Positions 34,040 through 44,162 of a stretch of DNA of 64,000 bases are shown piece by piece. A program made the position numbers and the translations under genes. Origin of the DNA: Capronia americana (lineage: Eukaryota > Ascomycota > Eurotiomycetes > Chaetothyriales > Herpotrichiellaceae); the NCBI GenBank assembly GCA_016110215.1, contig JADWQD010000021.1:186001-250000 (forward strand), in the 5' to 3' direction. The notes beneath the pieces are model-generated. The model made no database searches. It was not told the origin of the DNA and saw only the letters and a program-made list of their open reading frames with translations. The number at the start of each line of letters is the position of its first letter. The first letter of the stretch is position 1.

Positions 34040-36093
34040 TTACCAGTGGTTCTCGAGACTATATGTCTGGCCGAGTCCGGGATCCGGCTCATTCGATAAC
34101 GCGTGCTGGATGACGCGTAGCATACCAGCCAAGAGCTCGCTTTCCTCTTGAGAGGCCCCCATCTTTCCACCGCAGCGGGATCTTAGGTGTCGAGTGAGAG
34201 AAAGCCTCGCTTGAGGAGCGCAGAAATGTCCATGGATGTGGTGGACAATCCGGGAGACAGACTCGGCACCCCGTGAGCGGAGTCTCAGATTATTTACCGC
34301 ATTCACCATTACGGCTAGATTGCGACTTTCCTCGAGGTCCGTGTATGATCTGGACGCTGCCTGTAACAGATGCGTGGAAATGGGAACGATGATCCAGGCC
34401 AGTCTGGACGGAGCTCGGGTTAGAGATTCTACACAATCACTCATTCTGTCCTGGCACTCACATGGTCGAAGGAACTACTTTCAACCCCACACTGTTCGAC
34501 ATGACCCGTACACTTGTGGCGGTCTCGAATGATAGCTCCCTGATCTTGAAACGCGCCAGGTCGCGAAGCGGACGCGATGTCGTGGTTCTGTGGCATCGAG
34601 AGACGAGAGAATCCTCCCACAGAGCATTGCGGACACCCCTGCAAGGTGGTTAGAGAACGTGACATGGTTGAAGATGCGTTCAACTCACAGTGACGTTATC
34701 AGGAGGATGTGAAGATAGCTACAGTCCTTGCTTTTCAGAGAGAGGTCATCCACGGCGCGTCGGAACACGTCAAAATCGCGTCTCCAGACATCTAACTGTT
34801 CTTCGAGGGCGATGACTTCGTCCAGTTGATAGTGTTGACCCATCCCCTTATGGTCTTGCCACCAACTCACCCAACGGATTTTCGTGCGCGATTCAATGAT
34901 GGCCGCCATGATCTCGCTCAGTTTGCACATCAGAATGAAAGCGCCCGCCATGCACCGCTTCGACTGATCGGTTGGTGTCGAAACTCCATCGAATTCGTCG
35001 GTGAAATCGCGCAGGGCGGGAAGACGCTCCGGATTGACACGGAGGAGCGACCGTCGTTGGCGCAGGCCGAGCATGATGGTCCTGTCGCGCGACAAGCAAC
35101 ACCAGAGAATCACGCGCTTGCGCTGTGTGGAATTGGGTTCGCCGCAGCCTACGGCGATGGCATGGCGCATGGCCCAGTCCACCCAATAGACGTTGACCTC
35201 GGGAGTCTGATCAAGGGGGCTCCAGAAGCTCAGTATGAGAGCGGTCTGAGCCAGAGCTACATCTCTCTCGGTCTTAGCATTTGCATGGAACAAACCTCGG
35301 GCAACCCGGAACAATTCGGTTTGACCCTCTATGACAGATCCAAACTGACTACCTCTGAGCTGATGATGATCAAGATGTGAGAATGCCCCAAAGAAGACGG
35401 TGTGTAAGAGCATCTGCTGTAGAGCGGTAGCCGGTCTCTCCTCTAGGTTGCCATACCACCCCATGAATGTCGTCTGACAGATCGCTGGACAAAGGGGATG
35501 AAAGTGTCGGAAATAAGTTTCGACCAACAGATCTTGGAACGAGTTGCTGAAATGGAAAGGAGCGTATTCCTATCCCAGCAGATCAGCCTGCACCGTTGCC
35601 TCGAACGATGACTGAGATGCATTACCGTCGTGGAGACTTTTCGTTCCAGCTTGCTCTGTCCGACGTCCACATATTCCATGCCAGGCCTTACACGCTCGAG
35701 ACCAACTGCTTTCCAGTCAACGACGATCATGCCCAGGGAGTATCTGGAGTCACCTGAGTTGCAGAGAAAAGTATGCAAGCCAGAATCGCCGATCAAGTGG
35801 CGTGGGTCGATTGTCTCAACATCACACTGGGACGGCGACGTGGAACCACAGTTAGACAGGACGGTTTCCGGGTTCCCATTATTCCCCAACAAAGTGAGAT
35901 CCTTAAACATTGCTGCTTCCGAGAGAGAATCGAAATCATCGGAAGATCCCGACTCCATTCGTGGGATCGAAGCAATCGGATAGGGATCAGGGGAAGAGTC
36001 GACAAGCAGTCCAGCCAGTAATGACTGATCAACGAGGCTGTGAGTGCCAATTGTCATGTGTAGGAAGGTTGGAGCGCTCGCACTGCAGCACAA
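34040..36093 (-). CDS. Fungal_trans domain regulator without visible Zn2Cys6 cluster
   Basis: Homologue of fungal-specific transcription factors. Introns 35570-35625, 34639-34688 and 34404-34461 give 629 residues. The middle region has the fungal_trans pattern: VETYFRHFHPLCPAICQTTF, LQQMLLHTVFFGAFSHL, WVDWAMRHAIAVGCGE, and LWCCLSRDRTIMLGLRQR. After the last splice, ILAWIIVPISTHLLQAAS and LAVMVNAVNNLRLRS continue the all-helical C-terminal half. A Zn2Cys6 cluster is not found in the N-terminus, nor in any frame in the roughly 500 bp upstream that I could read. Either the DNA-binding exon is lost, it uses an unusual first exon I missed, or the protein acts without its own zinc finger. The real start is therefore uncertain. 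Confidence 0.75.
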
Positions 36094-36609
36094 ATCATGT
36101 CATGGAGCTCCAAGGACAACGACAAAATAACAGATCTGATGAGCACAAAGTTCGATATGGCCCGTGCCTGTCAGCTTTGAAACCGTCCTTTGAGACCTCG
36201 TAGCATATTTTCTCCATGTTGCACGCGGCTATGCAACTTACGACGATCTAGTGCCAGGATCGGAGGCTACAGATGCACGATCGTTAACTGACAAACCGGA
36301 GCGAGTATACATTCGGCCCTCGGCGGGCGGCTTAAGACGGGGCCTCCGGACATGGATCTGACCTCCCAGGGCGGTGTTAAAACAAGGAGGGTATCAGACA
36401 CTCGCTGTAGCCTTTTACCTCCGAGTCTGGAGTCCGGATCTCTGACAGTATCCCTATGCATCTCTTTGGTAGGCTTTGACAGCTAATATCGGCCGGGGAA
36501 GGCGGTACTCTAGAAACGTGCATGTAGATTCCCTCCCAACCATCCGAGACACCCGATCAAGCCATGGTCCGTAAGTACCGCCCGGTAATAGTTACGGGGC
36601 ATGCATCGC
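36094..36609. other. Intergenic, no gene seen
   Basis: Between the regulator's first ATG and the AACS stop. GC-rich CGG triplets are frequent at about 36300-36350. Searched on the minus strand for a CxxCx6C zinc-cluster exon; none found. Confidence 0.45.
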
Positions 36610-39106
36610 CTAAAGTCGGCTCTTTGGCTGTCCCTGCTGCCCTTGGAGATACGAATCGAGTGCAAATCGCTCAAAGAAAGGGAGACTCTCTGGATTCATG
36701 ACTGCTCCCGACGGGGTGATTCTGGCGCCGGACACGATTTGTTTGACGGCCAATTCAATCTTCTTGCCGTTGGTGGTGTAGCGAATCTCGGGGACTTGGA
36801 AGATGTACTTCGGAACGTGTCGAGGACTCAGCGAACTCGCGATTGCCGAACGCACCGCGGCGATGAGCGGCTGTGTCAGAGTCTTCGAATCTCTCATCTT
36901 AACGAAGAGTATCACACTCTCGTCACTGTCCTTTGAGCGTCGTTGGCCAACACATATCGTGTCTTCGAACTCGTGAAATCTGTCGATCGCCTGATAGATC
37001 TCCGACGAGCCGAATCGAACACCTGACGGATTGAGCACTCCGTCACTAGAAACTCGTGTTAGCCCATGGTTCCCACCAAAGCTCGAGGCCGCTCAAGACT
37101 ACAACTGAGCCCCGGGGACGTACCTTCTGCCGAGCATGGTGTAACCACCTGTGGCCGGAGAGGACGAGACAAAGTCTCCTTGTGTCCACACGTCATTGCC
37201 GAATCGTTCAAAATACGCCTTCTGATATTTCTCCATGCCATCCGCGCCCCAGAACTTGACTGGCTGTGAAGGAAAGGGCTGACGACAGACGAGCTCTCCA
37301 GGGGTGCCGGTATTTTTGATCGAGACGGCAAAGTCCTTGGAGCTATTTAGGATGTCCACCGCCATCCCTAGAGCAGGAGCTTGGATCTCTCCAGAGTACA
37401 ACGGACCCGTCGGGTCGCCGGTGACCACTGCAGGAGATTCCATGTCAGATTGCAACACGCGTCGCTAGGTACGGGGCTCCCCTTACGTGAACATGCCAAA
37501 TCAGTGCCGCCACTGGCAGACACCAGGTGCACTTTCTCTGGAAAGCCAGAATCATAAAACCACTCGCACACTCTGGCCGGCAGCACTGAGCCCGTGGAAG
37601 AGACCGTCCGGAGACTGCCCAAGTTGATAGATTGTTCTACGCTGTCAGACTGGAGGTCAACCTTCAGACAGAACCAGACACTTACTAGGGCAAAGCTCTC
37701 TTTCCTGAAGCTCGGTGAGAAATTTGGCCGAGGTACCGAATAAAGTGATTCTAGAAGCTGGAATCAGCAACTCTCAGGTAGCTGCTCCGCTCCGGGTATC
37801 CATACTTCAGCTCTTTGACCAGGCGAAGGGTGACGAGAGGATCCGGGTATAGCGGAGAGCCGTCGTACAGGACCAAACTTCCCCCGTAGGAGAGGCCGCA
37901 CAGCACGATGGCCCACATGATCCATCCGGTCTAAGCTCTCGTGTCAGTCATTGCTGCCTCCGTCGCAGTGACCACCTACCTACCGTTGTGTACTGGTAGA
38001 CAGTGTCTCCAGGTCGGACGTCCAAATGTAGAAGGTAATCTTTCTTGACTTGCAACAGAAGACCCTGTAACACGGACTCAATCTCGCATCAGCTTGGCCC
38101 GGATGGGGACTTACGCATGCACTATGCACTATGCACTTTGGTGCGCCTGTCTGTGAGGAACCGTCAGCCGCCCTGTGGGATCTATCTGGACCTTGGAGCT
38201 CACCGTTCCCGAAGAGTATACAATGAAACCAGGGTGGTTAAAAGGCAGTTGCTCAAACGTGAGTGGCCGTCCTGTGGCTGTAGCGATGAATTGCTCATAC
38301 GTCGTACTGTCGCGGCCGGCTTGACAGGGATACGGCTCATCACGGATAATGAGAACAGCAAGTTGAAAATTGCGGACCTTTCGTAGGCGCACAAGACAGT
38401 CTTCGTACTTTTGCGTCAACGGCCGCCGCTTTCCGCTGTACTGTACAGAGCTCTCAAAAAAGACCAATTTCGGCTCGATCTGATCAAGTCGTTGCATAAT
38501 ACCGTCTGCGCCCACGTCGGGAGACGTAGTGGACCACAAGGCCCCCAGACTCAAGGTGGCCAGGCACGCGACTACCGATTCGACGCAATTCGAAATCACG
38601 GCTGCGACTCGATCACCACTTCTCACCCCGTGATGGTGCAGAGCATCGGCGAGGACCCTGACCTCCTCGCGCAGCTCTTGTCGAGTCACGCTCCGAATGG
38701 TGGTGGCTCCTTCGGTGACGGCATGTAGGGCAAACGGATTGATGGACGGATGATCCAGCAAATGTTCTGCGAAATTCATGCGGACCTCCGGGAAGAACTG
38801 AGGAGGTGGGAACATACTTGACTCCTGGCATGGTTTTGAGCAAGTGGACCTCGAAGTGATGACATCTCGTACCTGTTGCACGATCGCAATCTTGGGAACC
38901 GTGTCTTTCGTGAGCCCCATGAAGTCGTAGAGGTCGATCCAGAAGTCTGGTGCCGTGCGAGGATCCGTGGACCACGCATGCAAGTCTCTGAAATCTCTCA
39001 TGGAAAGCATCCTCTTCGCGTTCGCATGGTTGCGGAACTTGTCCATGTTGGACTGCGCAGGAGCGGGATTCTGCCATAGTCGGCGCGGTGCGACAACCTT
39101 CGCCAT
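36610..39106 (-). CDS. Acetoacetyl-CoA synthetase
   Basis: ANL-family adenylating enzyme: acetoacetate + CoA + ATP gives acetoacetyl-CoA. The gene is heavily split. Introns: 38151-38203, 38065-38114, 37931-37983, 37751-37805, 37637-37685, 37428-37486, 37046-37123; an in-frame 48-bp segment 38825-38872 has GT-AG ends and is probably also spliced. The product is 683 aa with that intron, 699 without. The phosphate loop is built across a splice, IVYSSGT joined to TGAPKCIVHSAC, on a 36-nt exon. Further matches: GWIMWAIVLCGLSYGG, STGSVLPARVCEWFY, SASGGTDLACS, GDPTGPLYSGEIQAP, and the C-terminal GVRFGSSEIYQAI and TTNGKKIELAVK with the catalytic Lys. Start chosen at 39106 (MAKVVAPRRLWQNP). Links ketone-body or leucine-type breakdown to the thiolase. 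Confidence 0.9.
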
Positions 39107-39691
39107 GGTCTCGTCAAGCAGTAGTTGAGTGAAGACTGATATCGCAAGTGGCCCTAAGAGCTGGTCGGTTTCAAACAAGGAGCGTGGTCAGAGAACATTG
39201 ATCTCCTCGAATAGTACCACGGTATATGGCGCGCTGGCCCCGTACCATGCCCCCGCCACTTTCGGGCTGCACATGAGGAGCTGCGGCTCAATGCTCGACT
39301 CCTTCGCCAGAGTTTCGGACCGTCCGGGGTCGTGCAAATTCTTCCAGCTCCGACATGCGCCGGAGGAACTGACCAGGTCCACGTCCAGTCCAGTCCTGAC
39401 GATCGCGGTCAACTGTATTCGCATCCGGTGTCTTCACCTACTCACATCTGGAGCCGGCCGGGACATAAGCAGGTGGGTAATATCGCCCATCTTTCATGGC
39501 AGTGATCCTTCGACGGCGGTCATGATCTTCGCGAAAGCAGCACCAAAGTTACGCACCCAACAGGGTGCAGTGATCGCTGGCTCACTCATCTTCTGGAAGT
39601 CGAGCAGGAAGAGGTTGAATACCTTTGCTAAGGTACGGTTGTCCTTTAATCCACTGCCGACCCGCCGCATCGTACTGTTCCCTCTCTCGGG
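39107..39691. other. Divergent promoter region with broken ORF traces
   Basis: About 585 bp between AACS and the KstD-like flavoprotein. On the minus strand a coding-like run starts near 39600 (SEPAITAPCWVRNFGAAFAK), is cut by TGA, and resumes as 39188-39424 (GLDVDLVSSSGACRSW to the stop after EEINVL). A tiny GTGAG...CAG segment could join parts, but the TGA remains. I do not recognise the family; it may be a gene relic. A CGG-N5-CCG palindrome, CGGACCGTCCG, lies at 39316-39326. Confidence 0.35.
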
Positions 39692-41419
39692 ATGCGTGGG
39701 GGGGACGAGAACGTAAGTGCTAAGAATATATATGGTGTGCAGAAAGACCCCGCCAGCCTACAATTCGATGTCATCGTGTTGGGATCTGGTGCTGCCGGGC
39801 TGACCGCTGCTGTCGTGGCAGCCAAGCAGGGGCTGAAAGTCCTGGTGCTGGAGAAGACTAGGTATTTTGGAGGGACAACGGCGTATTCGGGAGGAGCCCC
39901 TTGGGTCCCAGCGAACAAGTACCAACCCGACGATACCAAGGATGCCGCCGCAAAGTATCTCCGCAATGTACTTGGCTCCGCCCGTTTCGCGAGTGCGCAA
40001 GAGAACATCAACGCATATCTGGATGTGGCTCCAAGAATGATCGAGTGGATGGAGACCAACACCGCTGTCAGGTATCAACCGACCGGGCTTCCCGATTATC
40101 GACCCAGTCTTGAAGGTGCGTCCAAGGGCCGGACGATCGTCCCTATTGCGTTCAATGGCAGGGTCCTCGGACAGGAATTGCGCCGTGTGCGATACACACT
40201 GCAGGGTATGACCGCGTTTGGGTCCATGCAAGTCAGCCCCTTCGAGACGGAGATTCTACAAGATCCGTTCGGTTCGGTGTCGAACTTCGTGCACACGGTG
40301 AAAAAGGGCGCCAACTGGGTCCTTGATCTCCTCTTATACGGCAAAGGCTCCTTCATGGTCGGAGGCAATGCGCTGGTCGGCGGTTTGCTCTATACAGCCA
40401 TCGAATCCGGGGTGACCTTGGAGACTGAAGCACATGTCGCAGAGCTACTGATGGAAGGGCACCGCGTCGTCGGAGTCGTCCTCTCGGGGAAGTCAGGAGA
40501 GCAAATGCGGATAATAGCGTCCAAGGGTGTCGTCCTCGCCACCGGGGGATTCGGCCGATCCGAAGAAGGCAAAAGATACGTCGCCCAGGAGTGGAGCGCC
40601 GTCCCCAAGACGAACCTTGGCGACGGCATCAACCTGGGACTGAAGGCCGGAGGATATCTTCCCGCCCCAAACGAAGACAACGCCATTTATGCGCCCATGT
40701 CTGTGCTAAGATCCAAGGAAGGGCGAACACGCCAGCTCCCGCATTTCGCCGGCGACCGCGCGAAGCCCGGTTCCATCATCGTCGACGAGGACGGGAATCG
40801 GTTCGAGAACGAGTCGAAAAACTACCAGGACTTTGTGAAGACAATGAACGCCCTGAACATCAGCGAGGCCTACTACATCGCGGACGCGGACCATCTGCAC
40901 AAGTACGGGATGGGCATGGCTCTCCCCTGGCCCTACTGGAACTGGAACGTTCTGCGGAGAGGCTACTTGGTCCAAGCCGCAACGATAGCCGAATTGGCGG
41001 AAAAGCTCGACATACCCGCCGAAACTCTACAACACACGGTGGAGATGATGAATACCTTTGCCCGGACCGGCAAGGACGTCCAATTCCACCGCGGCGAGGA
41101 CATCTACGACCAGTTCTATGGCGACCCAGCGGTCAAACCCAATTCGAGCCTGGGCGTGGTCGCAAAAGCCCCATTCTACGCGCTCCCTCTCTATCCGGGC
41201 AATGTGAGCGTCATGTATGGTCTGTCGACCAACCAGCATGCGCAGGTGTTGCAGAAAGACGGGGCCGTCGTCGAGGGTCTATATGCGGCCGGCTGCGATA
41301 ATAACAGCATCATGAGGGGCGCATATCCTGGCGGCGGCAGCTCGATCGGCCCTGCCATGACTTTTGGATATATAGCCGCGCTTCATATGGCCGGTCAACG
41401 GGACCTGGCTTTGGCATAG
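39692..41419 (+). CDS. FAD-binding flavoprotein, 3-ketosteroid-delta1-dehydrogenase-like
   Basis: Intronless 575-residue member of the FAD_binding_2 (succinate dehydrogenase/fumarate reductase flavoprotein) family. The Rossmann motif VIVLGSGAAGLTAAVVAAK is at about residues 28-46, followed by LEKTRYFGGTTAYSGGAPW. A second FAD contact is VVLATGGFGRSEE. The C-terminal GAYPGGGSSIGPAMTFGYIA is very like the end of KstD-type enzymes, which desaturate the alpha,beta position of cyclic ketones. Fungal relatives are often annotated as fumarate reductase or KstD-like, and the true substrate of this one is unknown. It is divergent from AACS and close to the SDR pair, so a role in dehydrogenating a cyclic ketone or acyl intermediate is plausible but inferred. 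Confidence 0.88.
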   Translation: MRGGDENVSAKNIYGVQKDPASLQFDVIVLGSGAAGLTAAVVAAKQGLKVLVLEKTRYFGGTTAYSGGAPWVPANKYQPDDTKDAAAKYLRNVLGSARFASAQENINAYLDVAPRMIEWMETNTAVRYQPTGLPDYRPSLEGASKGRTIVPIAFNGRVLGQELRRVRYTLQGMTAFGSMQVSPFETEILQDPFGSVSNFVHTVKKGANWVLDLLLYGKGSFMVGGNALVGGLLYTAIESGVTLETEAHVAELLMEGHRVVGVVLSGKSGEQMRIIASKGVVLATGGFGRSEEGKRYVAQEWSAVPKTNLGDGINLGLKAGGYLPAPNEDNAIYAPMSVLRSKEGRTRQLPHFAGDRAKPGSIIVDEDGNRFENESKNYQDFVKTMNALNISEAYYIADADHLHKYGMGMALPWPYWNWNVLRRGYLVQAATIAELAEKLDIPAETLQHTVEMMNTFARTGKDVQFHRGEDIYDQFYGDPAVKPNSSLGVVAKAPFYALPLYPGNVSVMYGLSTNQHAQVLQKDGAVVEGLYAAGCDNNSIMRGAYPGGGSSIGPAMTFGYIAALHMAGQRDLALA

Positions 41420-41803
41420 ATGTATTCTAATTTCTGTCCGGATGACCTTGTCCCCAACAGGAAGGGGAAGAGGAATGAACGAGATGGTATTGGCCTTTTG
41501 CCAACAGTCTGGTCAAGTCCTTGGTTCTGAGCTCGTCGCGCATCTGTATCATCTCTACAGCGAAACGACCTCCGTTACCAGTTGAAGCGTCTCTCCTAAT
41601 TTCTGGACCTTTCAGTTCCTCCTCGATGGACAAATACTCTGACGTTCTTTTCGTGGCAAGGCTGCGAGGGCACTTCTAGAGAATCTTACAGATGAGCAGT
41701 GCCCAACACCCGTCCCAGGAATAGGTTTCACCCTCGGCCTCTGGGAGGAGCTTCCTCAAGCCCCCGAGTTTTGCCACGGCATACGCATCCCTATCAGACA
41801 CAG
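41420..41803. other. Intergenic between convergent genes, nothing seen
   Basis: About 384 bp between the flavoprotein stop and the SDR stop. One short minus-strand ORF without motif. Confidence 0.5.
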
Positions 41804-42684
41804 TCAATCGAGATGCCCGAGCACACACACTCGAATGGGGTCTCGCTCACCTCCGTCCAGCCGCAAGCTGGTACCGTTGATATACGCGTTTTCGAAGACG
41901 TGCGCGACCAACGGAGCAAAATCTTTGCCCGGGTCCCCAAACCGCCGCGGAAATGCAATGGCTCGCAGGTCCTCTGCCTTCACGGGTTCGGGCAGTTTCG
42001 CAAACAGAGGCGTATCAAACGCTCCCGGTGCAATGGCGACAACACGAATGCGGTGGACGGCGAGCTCCCTTGCTAGTGGTAGCACCGCGGCCATGATGGC
42101 GGCCTTGGAAGCGGCATATGCGGTCATCCCAGGCACGCCCTCAAATGCTGTGATTGATGACACGAATATGATGGCTCCGCGCTCGTCGTCGTCGTTACCT
42201 TCCATGGCGTCGCGGTCCTGCGTCCAGTGCGGCAAGAGTTGAGTCGCGAGGTCGATGCTGCCACGCACGTTGACCCCGAAGACTGTATCCCAATTCCGTA
42301 AATCCAACGTCTGCCCATCCCGACCGATGGCCAACCCGCCGATACCGATACCCGCCGCAGTGACCACACCTGCAAGCGGACGTCCACTGCTCGTGATCCA
42401 TCCCACGATGCCGCCGATCGCAGCTGCGATACTGTCGGTCGACGACACATCCGTGGGATAGAATCTGCAGCTCCCTGGTCCAACTTCCTCGACGATTCTC
42501 TCGCCAGCCACTAAGTCTCGATCCAGAATGGCGACCGAGCCGCCGGACTTGACGATCTGACGGACAGCCGCAAGACCGAGTCCGGAGGCTCTGGTGGAAC
42601 TGTCAGCGAGTCTGGTTACCGTGGGTAAGACGTCTGGACTCACCCGCCCGAGACTACGAATGTACGGCTTTCGATATTCACCAT
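41804..42684 (-). CDS. SDR, 3-hydroxyacyl-CoA dehydrogenase type II (17beta-HSD10)-like
   Basis: Short-chain dehydrogenase resembling HSD17B10, which oxidises 3-hydroxyacyl-CoA (including 2-methyl-3-hydroxybutyryl-CoA of isoleucine breakdown). One 44-bp intron (42600-42643) gives 278 residues and assembles the NAD motif: RTFVVSGGSTRASGLGLAAV. The splice-corrected start at 42684 (MVNIESRTF) replaces a longer unspliced frame. NxG region VVTAAGIGIGG; catalytic Ser in IIFVSSITAF; catalytic Tyr-Lys in YAASKAAIM; then VRVVAIAPGAFDTPLF and the type-10-like FVAPL/VAHVFENAYINGTSLRLDGG end. The family name comes from this overall layout. It shares a 400-bp promoter with the next, divergent SDR. Confidence 0.88.
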
Positions 42685-43087
42685 GATATATGCTTACTCG
42701 ATGCGGTGGTACGGCCAATCCATGCCGGCAATCGGTAATCCAGTATCCTAATTACGAGCGCGTTGATATAGCCCTTAAGTGGAAACCGGCCCACCGCCTT
42801 TCTCGGCTAGGGCTTACCTCAAGAAGCAGCTCCGATGCCGAGTGAGCTGATGAAAGCGATTGATGCCCCCCCGAGCCGCTCGGTGTGTCTGGGTGTTGAC
42901 CCTCACATCCGGAGCCGAGCTGACCTCCACATCTGGGGACCCACTAATTATATTCGGAAGACAACATACTCGTACTCAATATTGCCGCCTCCTGGGCCGT
43001 GATCACATTGATTCTAGGGAATGTCGACATCACTCCAGAAGTCGGCCTGTTATCCTAATTGACAGTTGTTTGAACTCGAATTTGAGC
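42685..43087. promoter_or_regulatory. Divergent promoter region of two SDR genes
   Basis: About 400 bp. Contains the inverted repeat CCGAG-CCG-CTCGG at 42871-42883, a possible site for a CGG-binding Zn2Cys6 factor. No gene inside. Confidence 0.4.
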
Positions 43088-44121
43088 ATGGCCGCCACGG
43101 ACCCCGTCGTTCTTGTCACCGGTGCTGCGGGTGGGATTGGTTTCGAAATCGTTCGACACTTACTGGAGGAACTCAACGGCCGGGTGGTCGCGGTCGATAT
43201 TGTCAAAGGCGAGCTCGAGCACTTGGTGGCAGCACACGCTGAGTGCCTCGAGGTGGTAGTAGGAGACATCACCGACGTAAGCGACACACACATGTTAACG
43301 CGCTCGACAACCCGAAGGCTCTGAGCCTTGATGTGGGAATTAAAAATTGATAATGACATATAGGAGCAAACATCTGCCCAGTCGGTGGGTCGAGCGATTG
43401 ATCGATTCGGTCGATTGACTGGCGTGTGTCTCAACGCAGGTACATTTGGACCTTGCCACCGTCTGTGTGAGTCTGAGCCGGCAAAATGGATGAAGGCGTT
43501 GCAGGTCAACGTGCTGTCGCATCTGCACACGGTGAGTGAACATGCGCGCCCGTGTTGCATTCATCTCCATGTTTCCTTTCCGCCGGCAACGTTGTTCCTG
43601 GGAGCGCTGACCGGGTCGGTGTTTGTTGAACAGTTACGACACGCCATACCTCGGCTGCGCGAGGCGGAGGGAAAAGTCGTCTTCACCACGTCCGCTGCGG
43701 GCGAGAAGGCTCTGTTTGCGGGGTGGGGTTTCTACGGCCTGTCCAAAGCTGCCGTGGCCTTTGAGGTCAAGCAGCTTCACATTGAAGAGCCGTCGTTGAC
43801 CGTTCTGGGCTTGTCGCCTGGGTTATGCGACACTAAGATGGTGCGAGGGTTGATGGAAGGGGCATGTGAGTCACAACCAGACCGGCTTTTCTTCTCTAGA
43901 GACAAAAACCGCTGACGATTGGGGAATCTGCAGACGAAGGATGGTCGCAGGAAGACGCGGCCGGCTATAGGGCAGCTTTCGAAGGCATCGAAATGTCCTC
44001 TCCCCAGATAGTAGGCAAGGCTTATGCTTGTGTGGTCACCAAGGCATCACGCGAGCTGTCGGGGTCGGTTCTTGAATACACTGATCCTCAGATACAAGCA
44101 CTTGTCGGGATCATGGAATAG
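43088..44121 (+). CDS. Short-chain dehydrogenase/reductase (second SDR)
   Basis: NAD(P)-dependent oxidoreductase. Introns 43277-43363, 43532-43633 and 43866-43933 give 258 residues. Cofactor motif VLVTGAAGGIGFEIV is near residue 10; VVVGDITD gives the adenine-binding Asp; NAG is present in GVCLNAGTFGP; the catalytic Ser lies in VVFTTSAAGEK and Tyr-Lys in YGLSKAAVAF. The region LGLSPGLCDTKMVRGLMEG resembles the benzil-reductase/sepiapterin-type SDRs. It is the plus-strand partner of the HSD10-like gene and converges on the VOC gene with only about 40 bp between their ends. Substrate unknown. Confidence 0.9.
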
Positions 44122-44162
44122 TGGATGATACTCCCAGTAGATATTGTTTGAAAGCTATGTAC

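Noticed and set aside
34826..35380. 184-codon plus-strand ORF
   Set aside because: Antisense of the fungal_trans domain exon; no motif of its own.
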